Under the pieces are notes generated by a model, which had not been told where the DNA came from, made no database searches, and saw only the letters and a list, made by a program, of their open reading frames with translations. A stretch of DNA of 52,684 nt from Chitinophagaceae bacterium T5-Br10_B2g13 (GTDB lineage Bacteria; Bacteroidota; Rhodothermia; Balneolales; Balneolaceae): the NCBI GenBank assembly GCA_001564065.1, contig LKNA01000013.1, positions 1-52,684 on the forward strand, read 5' to 3'. Below are positions 35,234 to 43,915 of this stretch, in pieces. Each line of letters opens with the position of its first letter. Position 1 is the stretch's first letter. The position numbers and the translations under genes are program-made.

Positions 35234-36286
35234 ATGAAACCAACTAAAAAAAAGATCCCAATTACAATTCTCTGCGGATTTTTAGGATCCGGTAAAACAA
35301 CACTATTAAACCATATTCTTGAGAACAATAAAGGGAAACGGATCGCGGTGATCGTGAATGAGTTTGGTGAGGTGAATGTAGATGCCAAACTGGTTCAGCA
35401 CATCACCGAAGAGATGATTGAACTGTCAAACGGATGTATCTGCTGTACACTTCGCGGCGACCTGATCGAAGGGGTTTATGACCTTATCGAGGAGCACAAT
35501 ATCGATCATATTGTCATTGAGTCCACGGGAATTGGCGAGCCGGTGCCCATTGCACAGGCGTTCTACGTTCAGCCCGAACTGCTCGCCCTTGAGCCGGGTA
35601 TCCCGAATATACAGCACCGGGTATATGTTGATTCATTGATCACTGTGGTAGACGGCTCACAATTTCTGGAGATGTACCAGCGCAATTCAACAATTGAGGG
35701 AGATGACTTTAACCGCGGGTATGGGCAGCTCTTGGCTGAGCAGATTGAGGGAGCCGACATCCTGATTTTAAATAAAACAGACGTTTCTACGGATCAACAG
35801 CTTCAAACCCTGAAAGAGCTTTTCAGCACGATGAACCCCAGGGCTGTCATCTACGAATCGGAGTATGGTAAGATAGACACAAGGCAAATCTTAAATACCC
35901 GTTTGTTCGACATTGAGATTGCTGAACAGTCATCACTATGGGTTGCAGAACTTGAAAAAGATCCCGGCTCTGAATCGGAGGAGTACGGAATAGAGACGTT
36001 TGTATTCACAACGTCTGATCGATTTGATGAATCTAAGCTGATCGATACGCTTAACAGTGGACTACCGGATAACATTTTCAGGTCAAAAGGACTTCTCGCG
36101 ATTGAGGATTCTGATGCTGCATTTCTCTGGAGTCAGGCAGGTAAACATCTTCAGTTTCAACAGATTGGCCGGTTTCAGGATCCCGCTAACGCACGGAGTG
36201 AAATTGTTTTTATCGGCCAAAGTCTGGATAGAGAAAAAATCAAAACCATGCTAAATGCGTCTTTAAGGAGATTCTCAATTCAATAG
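35234..36286 (+). CDS. COG0523 (CobW/ZNG1-type) GTPase, probable metallochaperone
   Basis: The 350-residue protein is a G3E GTPase. Walker A GFLGSGKT lies at 15-22, the metal-binding CICC motif at 68-71, ESTGIGEP as the switch region and LNKTD as the guanine-specificity motif. The C-terminal domain (about 245-350) is of CobW_C type. Relatives deliver zinc or other metals to client proteins, often when zinc is scarce. Its place before a ZnuD-like receptor supports a zinc role rather than cobalamin synthesis; no cob genes are near. An in-frame ATG nine codons upstream (35207) is possible, but the family begins near the one I chose. Confidence 0.9.
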   Translation: MKPTKKKIPITILCGFLGSGKTTLLNHILENNKGKRIAVIVNEFGEVNVDAKLVQHITEEMIELSNGCICCTLRGDLIEGVYDLIEEHNIDHIVIESTGIGEPVPIAQAFYVQPELLALEPGIPNIQHRVYVDSLITVVDGSQFLEMYQRNSTIEGDDFNRGYGQLLAEQIEGADILILNKTDVSTDQQLQTLKELFSTMNPRAVIYESEYGKIDTRQILNTRLFDIEIAEQSSLWVAELEKDPGSESEEYGIETFVFTTSDRFDESKLIDTLNSGLPDNIFRSKGLLAIEDSDAAFLWSQAGKHLQFQQIGRFQDPANARSEIVFIGQSLDREKIKTMLNASLRRFSIQ

Positions 36287-36526
36287 TATACAAATCCTAA
36301 ACAACCGTTTATAGTAAGTTGACTCCTCTTATGGAGCTATCACCAGAAGAACGTGGCTACATAATCAAAACTACTACGACTTGAAACTAATCATTGCAAA
36401 ACATCCGATCAGCAGAAAAAAAGAAATTAAGATTATGGCATTAAGCACTACCATTGCACTATTTACGCAGTCTCTATTGACAACTTTCTGTGCGGTAAAT
36501 TATAATTGCTTAAAGAGCCAGAAAGC

Positions 36527-37708
36527 ATGATCTATCGCGATTCCATACTGGATTGGGCCATCATTGGCGGCGGTATTCATGGCGCATACCTTGCAAATGC
36601 GCTGATACGGCACCATGTTACCCGAAGGAGTGATCTCCGGATTATTGATCCCAATGATGAGTCGCTTGCCGAGTGGAAGCGCGTGACGGCCAATGTGGGG
36701 ATGGAGTATCTTCGCTCTCCCAAAGTGCATCATCTTGATACGGACCCACTGTCCCTGAAACATTTTGCCCGCTGCAGGGAGTGTTCGGATGATGATTTCA
36801 TCTTTCCGAATGATCGTCCCTCACTGGGCCTGTTTAATGAACATGCAGATAGTGTGATTGAGAAAGCCGGGCTGGATGAACTTTATATAAAAGGGTTTGC
36901 GGCGGATATCCGTCTTGAAAACGATCACGCCGTCATTATCACAGAGGGTGATACGATCAGGGCCAGGCATGTGATTTTGGCGATCGGAAGGAGCGGGGCA
37001 TTGAATTGGCCCGGCTGGGCACGTCGTGCAGCTGCTGATGGAGCGGGTATTTGTCATGTGCTGGAAGGATCATTTTGCCGGGACCAGATTCCGAAGGGCG
37101 GTGAAATTGTTGTAGTAGGCGGCGGGATGTCGGCCGTTCAAACGGCTTTGTCGATTGCAGATAACAATCGCCATGTAACCCTGCTTTCTCCCCACTCTCT
37201 GCGGCAAAACAATTACGACTCTGATCCCGGCTGGATGGGGCCGAAATACCTGAATCAATTCCGGAATATCTCCTGCTATCGGAAGCGAAGAAGGGTTATA
37301 AATAAAGCGAGAAATTCAGGTACAATTACTCCTGACCTGAAACGGGAGCTCACAAAAAGTCAAAACAGAAATAAGTGCGGCGTGACGATTGATAGCGTCG
37401 AAAACTGTTCTGTGCTTACCAATGATCTTATGCTGCTGAACCTAAAAAGCGGAGAGACTCTTGCCGCGAACCATATCGTTCTTGCGACCGGCTATGAAAA
37501 CCGGTGCCCGGGAGGTGACCTGCTGAACGGTCTGATTTCAAATTTCCATCTAACGTGCTCTGAGTGTGGCTTTCCAATCACAGACAGTTCGTTGAGATGG
37601 CACGACAGGCTTTTTGTGAGCGGAGCACTGGCAGATCTAGAAGTAGGCCCGGCTTCCCAAAACATTATCGGTGCCAGGATGGCGGCTGAAAAAATAGTGT
37701 GTAAGTAA
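36527..37708 (+). CDS. FAD/NAD(P)-binding oxidoreductase
   Basis: The 393-residue protein has two dinucleotide-binding motifs: IIGGGIHGAYLAN near the start and VVVGGGMSAVQTA near residue 200. A third segment, IVLATGYENRC, is typical of the flavin mono-oxygenase/lysine N-hydroxylase group. Cys pairs (FARCREC; TCSECGF) are unusual for the family. Substrate is unknown. I start at ATG 36527; a TTG seven codons before is less likely. It lies between the COG0523 gene (240 bases before) and the CxxC/RAPP gene, inside the metal neighbourhood. Confidence 0.82.
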   Translation: MIYRDSILDWAIIGGGIHGAYLANALIRHHVTRRSDLRIIDPNDESLAEWKRVTANVGMEYLRSPKVHHLDTDPLSLKHFARCRECSDDDFIFPNDRPSLGLFNEHADSVIEKAGLDELYIKGFAADIRLENDHAVIITEGDTIRARHVILAIGRSGALNWPGWARRAAADGAGICHVLEGSFCRDQIPKGGEIVVVGGGMSAVQTALSIADNNRHVTLLSPHSLRQNNYDSDPGWMGPKYLNQFRNISCYRKRRRVINKARNSGTITPDLKRELTKSQNRNKCGVTIDSVENCSVLTNDLMLLNLKSGETLAANHIVLATGYENRCPGGDLLNGLISNFHLTCSECGFPITDSSLRWHDRLFVSGALADLEVGPASQNIIGARMAAEKIVCK

Positions 37709-37720
37709 GCAAACAAAATG

Positions 37721-37762
37721 TTTAGTCTCGGCTAAATATTGCTTAATTTAGCCTAAGCTAAA
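37721..37762 (+). promoter_or_regulatory. Two tandem TTTAG-N6-CTAAA boxes, DtxR/MntR-like operator
   Basis: Two 16-base near-palindromes, TTTAGTCTCGGCTAAA (37721-37736) and TTTAGCCTAAGCTAAA (37747-37762), lie 26 bases apart. Between them GGCTAAAT and ATTTAGCC form perfect eight-base arms. The pattern resembles operators of DtxR/MntR-type metal-dependent repressors. It starts 13 bases after the preceding stop codon and ends 28 bases before the next gene. Confidence 0.6.
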
Positions 37763-37789
37763 AATTAAAAATATGTACAGAAACCAACA

Positions 37790-38134
37790 ATGAAGCTCAA
37801 ACTGATCAGGATTCATTTACGAAACCTCTTCCTCCTGGCACTTGCTGCCGGCATTGGGTTCGTATACCCTGTTCATGTAATTGTGGAACATTCCGGACTG
37901 TTTGATCATCACGGTCAGTATCATCATGATGATCATTTTCCGGGTGACCCAGAATCTGAAGACGACCTCTGTGCGCTTTGCCTTACGCTGAACACCATGA
38001 AGGCTTCTGAAGGCTATAATCCGGATTCAGGGAGTGGAGAAATCACGAGTGATGCTTTAAAAAGCGGGGCTCCGGATAATGTTGCAATTACCGAGAGATC
38101 TGTCAGGGCTCCGCCGGTACCTTTTGATTTTTAG
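37790..38134 (+). CDS. Small His-rich CxxC/RAPP protein, copy 2
   Basis: The 114-residue protein has an N-terminal hydrophobic segment (LFLLALAAGIGFVYPVHVIV), then a His/Asp-rich stretch (FDHHGQYHHDDHFPGD), a cysteine pair CALC (Cys61, Cys64) and the ending SVRAPPVPFDF. It shares its layout with the 34441 gene: hydrophobic start, acid-CxxC-x-L, and RAPP end. The His-rich part should bind zinc or a similar ion. It lies directly behind the tandem metal-box-like operator and before the ZnuD-like receptor, so it may be a periplasmic metal carrier or sensor. Confidence 0.75.
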   Translation: MKLKLIRIHLRNLFLLALAAGIGFVYPVHVIVEHSGLFDHHGQYHHDDHFPGDPESEDDLCALCLTLNTMKASEGYNPDSGSGEITSDALKSGAPDNVAITERSVRAPPVPFDF

Positions 38135-38181
38135 CTTATAAACTGAGTTTGATTAACAATCTGTTTCATTTGTTACGTACC

Positions 38182-38290
38182 AAATCTCCCCTAACAAGGG
38201 GAGATTTAAAGGGGTGTTCATCGGTTTTAAAACAATTCCAGGCATAATGAACACCCCCCTCAGTCTCCCTTTTCTAAGGGGGACTTCTAC
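38182..38290. repeat. Nested foldback element before the ZnuD-like receptor
   Basis: AAATCTCCCCT/AGGGGAGATTT (38182-38207) and GGGGTGTTCAT/ATGAACACCCC (38211-38257) are perfect 11-base arm pairs, followed by a third imperfect CTCCC/GGGGG pair. It resembles small palindromic mobile elements and may also attenuate or terminate transcription between the two genes. Confidence 0.6.
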
Positions 38291-38359
38291 GGTCATAATT
38301 TTAAACTCATACTCAGTTCAACAAATATTCACTAATTTCTAAGATCTAAAGGATTTAAG

Positions 38360-40588
38360 ATGAAGATTTTTAATACAACAACTATTGCAGTAGCACTGCT
38401 GCTTTTTGGGCTGGGAGTAAATGAATCCCACGCCATCAGTGCAAATGAAACCCTAAGGGGTGAAGTTACCGAAGCCACAAGTGGCGAACCGATACCCGGA
38501 GCGTCTGTTCTAATTCAGGAACTAAACCGCGGAGTTGCGGCAGATGCAGACGGGCAATTTGAATTTCAAGACCTGCCGCACGGCACATATACACTTTCGG
38601 TTCGGGCAGTCGGCTTCAGGGTTGTTTTGAGAGAAGTGAACCATCCGGTCGATGGCAATATCACCGTTGAATTGCAGGCGGAAGTGCTCAGGGGAGAAGA
38701 GGTGATTGTGACCAGCTCACCGCTTGGGCGAAGCATACAATATCAGCCGGCTCAAGCTTTAAACAGAGAGATGCTGCAGCAGAAAGCGGCTCCCAGCCTC
38801 GGTGAAATACTGGATGGAAATCCGGGAGTTTCAACCCGATCATTTGGCTCTGCGCCATCACGCCCGGTTATTCGCGGACTGGACGGCGACCGTGTTCTGG
38901 TTCTCCAGAACGGGGAACGCATGGGGGATCTCTCCGGAACCGCTGTGGATCACGCTATATCGCTCGATCCACTCTCCATGGACAGGGTTGAGGTAATCAG
39001 AGGCCCGGCCAGCCTACTCTATGGATCGAGCGCGATAGGGGGTGTTGTAAATCTGTTCAGCAACGATATGCCGCGAGAGTGGGATGGAGGTTCGTCAGGG
39101 ACACTTGCATCACATGTTGCATCGGTGAATGATATGGGAGCAGGTCTGGCACGATTTCAGCAGGGCTGGGACAGTTTTGCAGTAACCGGACGTATGATCT
39201 ACAGAGATGGCGGCGATATTCGCACCCCCGAAGGACGATTGCCGGATACGTCAGTTAATAACTTCAGCTATGGAGCGGGAATGGGTTATCGTGCCGGTAA
39301 TTTTGAGACTGGTCTCTCTATTTCCGGAATGGATTATACCTACGGGCTTCCCGAGGCGATTGATGATCCGAATGAAGATGTGGAGATCCGGATGAACCGT
39401 ACCAATATTCAGAGCGTATCGACTCTGAATATGGATCGTTTTTTTGAACTGGCTGAGTTGAGAATTCAGATAAGCGATTACGCCCACGATGAGTTTGAGT
39501 CTGAAATTAATCCGGATGGCTCCGTAGATGAAGATCTTGAAATCTCCTTCAATCAGCAGACCGTTAGCAGCTCGCTGTTGCTTCGCCACAGGCCTTTCGG
39601 TCGGTTTGAAGGCGCCCTGGGATTCAGCATGAACTATTCGCAGCTTGCCGTTGGCGGGGGTGAGGCTCTTACTCCTGATGCCGACAGTTATTTTCTTGCC
39701 GGTTATTTTTATGAAGAGATCCGGCTGAATTCGCGATTCAACATCAAAACCGGAGCCCGGCTGGAATTCAAGGAGACGTTTGTCAATACCAACGAACTCT
39801 TTACGGATCCAGGTGAATTTGAGGACCGGTCCGATCTGATCTTTTCAGGAGCCATTGGGCTTAACTACTCGCCAAACAGAAACTGGGAGGCGGGTTTTCA
39901 GATAGCGAGGGCATTCCGGACACCCGGTATCGAGGAACTCTACTCCAATGCACCGCACCTGGCGGCGGGCTCTTTTGATATCGGTGATCCATCGCTAGAT
40001 AACGAAATTAGTCTTGGAACCGACCTCTTTCTGAAGTACAGATCGAACCGGATATACAGTGAGCTTTCACTCTATGTGAATCGGATGAACAATTTTATCA
40101 ATTTTTCCCCAACCGGAGAGATTCACGGGCCATCCGGCCTTCCGGTGTTTGAGTATGGATCAACCGATGCGCTTCTGTACGGGTTTGAATTTCAGACCGA
40201 TATTGCGTTTACAGAACAGCTTCGTGCAGGAGTTGGATTCGATTACGTAAGAGGTCGAGAACGAATTGGAAAACAGAACGATCTGCCATTTATTCCTCCT
40301 TTCCGCACGCACCTCTCTATGATGTACGACACCGGAAACTGGTGGGCCGGACCGAGGCTCAGAATTGCCAATTCCCAGAACAGGGTGGCACCAAATGAAG
40401 AACCAACCAACGGTTATCTGCTTGTCGGGATGGATGCCGGGTACCGTTTTGGTCACGGTGTATCATTTACCCTACGTGTAGACAACCTGCTCAACGAAAG
40501 CTACCGCGATCACCTCAGCCGTGTAGAAGACCGCAATAATCCGATGCCGGCGCGAAATATCAACGCGATGTTGAGATGGGAGTTTTGA
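38360..40588 (+). CDS. TonB-dependent receptor, ZnuD-like (probable zinc or divalent metal uptake)
   Basis: The 742-residue outer-membrane receptor has a signal peptide, a carboxypeptidase-regulatory-like domain (about 30-108; LRGEVTEATSGEPIPGASV), a plug (about 115-235) and a barrel ending in INAMLRWEF. The plug contains RPVIRGLDGDRVLVLQNGERMGDLSG, then DHAISLDPL and RGPASLLYGSSAIGGVVN, close to what I remember of the ZnuD zinc receptor family. Its gene has an AAAGGA ribosome site. The neighbouring COG0523 GTPase, His-rich protein and metal-box-like operator agree with metal uptake. The exact ion cannot be read from sequence. Confidence 0.87.
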   Translation: MKIFNTTTIAVALLLFGLGVNESHAISANETLRGEVTEATSGEPIPGASVLIQELNRGVAADADGQFEFQDLPHGTYTLSVRAVGFRVVLREVNHPVDGNITVELQAEVLRGEEVIVTSSPLGRSIQYQPAQALNREMLQQKAAPSLGEILDGNPGVSTRSFGSAPSRPVIRGLDGDRVLVLQNGERMGDLSGTAVDHAISLDPLSMDRVEVIRGPASLLYGSSAIGGVVNLFSNDMPREWDGGSSGTLASHVASVNDMGAGLARFQQGWDSFAVTGRMIYRDGGDIRTPEGRLPDTSVNNFSYGAGMGYRAGNFETGLSISGMDYTYGLPEAIDDPNEDVEIRMNRTNIQSVSTLNMDRFFELAELRIQISDYAHDEFESEINPDGSVDEDLEISFNQQTVSSSLLLRHRPFGRFEGALGFSMNYSQLAVGGGEALTPDADSYFLAGYFYEEIRLNSRFNIKTGARLEFKETFVNTNELFTDPGEFEDRSDLIFSGAIGLNYSPNRNWEAGFQIARAFRTPGIEELYSNAPHLAAGSFDIGDPSLDNEISLGTDLFLKYRSNRIYSELSLYVNRMNNFINFSPTGEIHGPSGLPVFEYGSTDALLYGFEFQTDIAFTEQLRAGVGFDYVRGRERIGKQNDLPFIPPFRTHLSMMYDTGNWWAGPRLRIANSQNRVAPNEEPTNGYLLVGMDAGYRFGHGVSFTLRVDNLLNESYRDHLSRVEDRNNPMPARNINAMLRWEF

Positions 40589-40601
40589 TATAGTTATAAC
40601 T

Positions 40602-40632
40602 CTCCAAGGGTTCCGAACCCTTGGAGGGTTTT
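40602..40632 (+). terminator. Terminator-like foldback after the ZnuD-like receptor
   Basis: CTCCAAGGGTT and AACCCTTGGAG are perfect 11-base arms with a CCG loop, followed by GGTTTT. It lies 14 bases past the stop codon. A related AACCCTCC-type foldback lies at 46378. Confidence 0.6.
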
Positions 40633-40868
40633 GGAATCGATGATTTAAAAAGTGTTCAAAACCAAACAACAAGTTTGTGATTGTCAAACGATAATTCGCG
40701 CCAATCTGATACTCAATCCAGTTATTGATTTAATCTCGTTCTGCACCTTTGGTTCAGCTCCCCGTATCGCACCTATGGTGTGGGCGAGGATAGGGATACG
40801 GGCGAGCATTTGATCACATCAGGACAAGGAAGCCTTTCCCAATAATTTCTCTTTCTTTACATTGAAAC

Positions 40869-41108
40869 ATGAAATGCCCAACAAGCAAAAATCAGTACAG
40901 CACAAAGTCCCTGGCAGAAACGTCGCTGATTGATATTCATATTCACCGCAATTTTCAACCGGATCAGGGTCCGCAAGATGTCTATGAATGTGAATTTTGC
41001 GGACAGTGGCATCTGACCAGTAAATCTCCAAAACGTAATGAACGTCTACAGGAGATGATCGACTCCGGTGAACTGCGACGATTGCAACAGGCAAGGCGGT
41101 GGGAGTGA
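40869..41108 (+). CDS. Small zinc-ribbon-like protein of unknown function
   Basis: The 79-residue protein has an early Cys and basic region (KCPTSKNQYSTKSLAE), a HIHRN segment and CEFCGQWHLTS, then a charged helix. The C-x2-CG-x-WHLT pattern is common in small zinc-finger proteins of phages and bacteria. No function is known. It stands alone between the receptor and a convergent PorT-type gene. The ATG at 40869 is the only reasonable start. Confidence 0.65.
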   Translation: MKCPTSKNQYSTKSLAETSLIDIHIHRNFQPDQGPQDVYECEFCGQWHLTSKSPKRNERLQEMIDSGELRRLQQARRWE

Positions 41109-41170
41109 GTCTGTCTGGAAATAAGTGATGATTTTAACCTAAGGTTTAACAGTTCAATCTTTCCATGTCA

Positions 41171-41833
41171 TCAAAACGTAAATCCCAACAGGATTGAAAT
41201 CGCGGTATTTCGATTGGGTCTTGAAAATTCACTGTTACTTAAGAGGTTGAAACCCGAATCATAAACCTCTGATAAACCTCGGCTGAACCGAAGTTCGAGG
41301 CTTATTCTTTCAGATAGAGAGGGAGCCTTCAATTCCAACCCACCAAGGAGACCGATTTCTACATTGTCCGTCATGTCTGACAGGTCTATATCACGGGAAG
41401 ATTCTGAAAACTTTGAGCGGATCAAAAATGAAACAGAGGGTCCGGTAAAGAATTTTGTCTGAAGTTGCTTGAATATGTCCGGCGAGTAGGCAATTAACAG
41501 CGGCACTTTGATATAATCTGTACGATATGTTCCTGTAAATACAATGTCATCGGATTGAAAACTTGATTTTGAACCGTTCTGGTAGTAGAAAGCTTCAGGC
41601 TGAAAGCTGAAAGATGTGTTCCCCAAGGGTACATTGGTAAAAGCTCCGATTCGAAAAGTGGAAATGGCATCCGCTTCAAATTGGGCATCGTAATGAGTTG
41701 TGAAATTCACTCCTCCCTTCAGTCCGTAAGAGACATTTTGTGCCTGAATGTTATTGGATGTGAATCCTAAAATTAGCAGCAGAGTTATGAAGGAGAGAGT
41801 CTGTTGAGTAATTCCTGAGGCGGTTTTAATCAT
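41171..41833 (-). CDS. Outer-membrane beta-barrel protein, PorT-like family
   Basis: The 220-residue protein has a signal peptide (to NIQAQ) and a small barrel starting VSYGLKGGVNFTTHY, the usual opening of the PorT-like Bacteroidota family, with alternating strands to the final ISILLGFTF. Only one member of the family, PorT, has a known link to secretion; most have no known role. Nothing in the context suggests type IX secretion here. Confidence 0.83.
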   Translation of the reverse strand: MIKTASGITQQTLSFITLLLILGFTSNNIQAQNVSYGLKGGVNFTTHYDAQFEADAISTFRIGAFTNVPLGNTSFSFQPEAFYYQNGSKSSFQSDDIVFTGTYRTDYIKVPLLIAYSPDIFKQLQTKFFTGPSVSFLIRSKFSESSRDIDLSDMTDNVEIGLLGGLELKAPSLSERISLELRFSRGLSEVYDSGFNLLSNSEFSRPNRNTAISILLGFTF

Positions 41834-42154
41834 GATGATAAATTGAGTTACTGATGAATGATTATACTGTTATTCATAAATTTTCGCACACTATATTGTT
41901 AATAAAGAGTATATGGAAAAAAAAATAGATAGAAACGGCTGATTGAGAGGGTCGATTCAGGAGAATGGAGGCGTGAACAACGAGCCAGACGGTGGGAGTG
42001 AGTTTTTTAGGTTGATAGAAAATCTGACTGATAATTCAGGATTTATCAATTAAGCTATTTTTGTGTTCTAAATATAGTTGATATTGAAGCGTTGTAGAAC
42101 GCTTTTACCGATCCAAAGGTTACATCAACTAAGAATAATTTATCCACTATACTA
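41834..42154. promoter_or_regulatory. Divergent intergenic region with a 7-base-arm palindrome
   Basis: These 321 bases separate the divergent PorT-like and ABC exporter genes and hold no gene. AAGCGTT-GTAG-AACGCTT (42087-42104) is a perfect palindrome about 50 bases before the exporter start and is a candidate operator or promoter-overlapping site. Confidence 0.4.
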
Positions 42155-43915
42155 TTGAAAATCGATCGATCCTCTTTTAGTCAGTATTTAAAGATCCTGG
42201 CCTACGTTAAGCCTTACAAAACGAAGCTGGTAATAGCTCTGATCGCTTCTATTCTGGCAACGTTGGTATGGCTGGCAGTACCTTTAGGCTTGAGAGAGCT
42301 GCTCGACGCGGTATTTGATGACAGCGATAAGGTTCTTCTCAACAGGGTTACACTGGTACTGATCGGGCTCTTCATCTCCCAGGCACTTCTTGGATTTTGG
42401 GGCAGTTACTCGCTGGACTGGATCGGTGAAAAAATAGTAGCCGATCTGAGGAAGAATCTTTACGAACATCTGAACAGGCTGAGTCTGAAGTTTTATTCGA
42501 ATCAGCGACTGGGGGAAATCACATCTCGTTTGACAAATGACGTCGCCGCTATTCGTGATGCCGTTACCGGAACACTTTCTGAAGGACTCACACAATCGAT
42601 CAACCTGGTGGGCTCTGTTATTTTGATGGTCTACCTGAACTGGAGACTCAGCCTGATTATCTTTATTACCGTGCCCGTCATTACGCTGGCGGTTCGCTAT
42701 TTTGGTCAGCTGATCAGAAAGCTGTCGCGCGAGGTTCAAGATCGTTTGGCCGATACCACAGCAATCGCCGAAGAAGCATTAGGAGCCATAGAATCCGTAA
42801 AATCGTTTGCCCGGGAGCCGTATGAAATCGATCGATATAACAATGAAGTAGATACACTCTTTGACACGTCCCGGAAAAAGGTTCTGTTCAGTAATCTGTT
42901 CTGGTCATCGGTAGGTGTTGTCTTTATGAGTACAATGATCGTCATATTTTGGTATGGCGGTACAGAGGTGCTGGCCGGCAGACTATCGGCCGGAGACCTG
43001 GTCGCGTTCATCTTTTTTGCATTCAACATCGGACGGTCGATGGGCGGAATGTCAAGGGTTTATACCGTTTTCAGCAGCGCAGTGGGTGCATCAGAAAGAA
43101 TTTTCGGTCTGTTGGAAGAGAGGCCCGGTGTGGAAGATCATCCCGATGCGGTAGAGATAAGTGAAGTTGACGGTGCCGTTTCATTTGAAGATGTATCCTT
43201 TCATTACGAGGAAGGTCAACAAGTACTGCGTGATATCAACTTTTCTTGCAGTCCGGGAGATATTGTTGCCTTGGTGGGTCCAAGCGGAGCGGGGAAAACC
43301 ACACTGCTCAAACTGATCCCGCGATTCTATGATGTGCAAAAAGGAAAGATTCGGTTTGATGGAGTGGATATCTCGAAAGTCACCCAACAGTCGCTCCGAA
43401 ATCATATTGCGGTAGTACCACAAGATATTCAGCTTTTTGGAAGTACGATCCGGGAGAATATCCGATATGGACGGTTGGATGCAACAGATCGTGAAGTGGA
43501 AGATGCGGCAAAATTTGCGCAGGCACACGATTTCATCATGGAGCATCCGGATGGATACGAAGCTATGGTAGGTGAGCGCGGTATTAAACTCAGTGGGGGA
43601 CAACGCCAGCGTGTGGCCATCGCGAGAGCCATTTTAAAAAACCCCAACATTTTACTGCTTGATGAAGCGACATCATCTCTCGATTCTGAATCAGAGGCGG
43701 CGGTTCAGTTGGCGTTAAATCATCTGATGAAAAGCTGTACCACCTTTGTGATTGCTCACCGGTTATCGACCATTCAAAACGCAACTACCATTTTGGTAAT
43801 GGATGAAGGACGTATATCTGAACAGGGAACACATCAGGAATTGCTGGATCAAAACGGGCTTTACAGGCGTTTGTATGATATTCAGTTTCATAAAGAGACG
43901 ATCACCAGCTTATAA
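42155..43915 (+). CDS. ABC transporter, fused permease and ATPase (MsbA-like exporter)
   Basis: The 586-residue half-transporter has six predicted membrane segments in residues 1-310 and an ATPase domain after about 340. The ATPase motifs are Walker A GPSGAGKTT, signature LSGGQRQRVAIARA, Walker B ILLLDEATSSLD and the His switch IAHRL. It should work as a homodimer that exports lipids or hydrophobic compounds. The start is a TTG at 42155, as no in-frame ATG is well placed. Its last 14 bases overlap the end of the convergent surface-repeat gene. Confidence 0.92.
   Translation: MKIDRSSFSQYLKILAYVKPYKTKLVIALIASILATLVWLAVPLGLRELLDAVFDDSDKVLLNRVTLVLIGLFISQALLGFWGSYSLDWIGEKIVADLRKNLYEHLNRLSLKFYSNQRLGEITSRLTNDVAAIRDAVTGTLSEGLTQSINLVGSVILMVYLNWRLSLIIFITVPVITLAVRYFGQLIRKLSREVQDRLADTTAIAEEALGAIESVKSFAREPYEIDRYNNEVDTLFDTSRKKVLFSNLFWSSVGVVFMSTMIVIFWYGGTEVLAGRLSAGDLVAFIFFAFNIGRSMGGMSRVYTVFSSAVGASERIFGLLEERPGVEDHPDAVEISEVDGAVSFEDVSFHYEEGQQVLRDINFSCSPGDIVALVGPSGAGKTTLLKLIPRFYDVQKGKIRFDGVDISKVTQQSLRNHIAVVPQDIQLFGSTIRENIRYGRLDATDREVEDAAKFAQAHDFIMEHPDGYEAMVGERGIKLSGGQRQRVAIARAILKNPNILLLDEATSSLDSESEAAVQLALNHLMKSCTTFVIAHRLSTIQNATTILVMDEGRISEQGTHQELLDQNGLYRRLYDIQFHKETITSL

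Noticed and set aside
35234-36286. CobW as part of cobalamin synthesis
   Set aside because: No cob or cbi genes are near; the CICC motif with the ZnuD-like receptor fits the metallochaperone branch.
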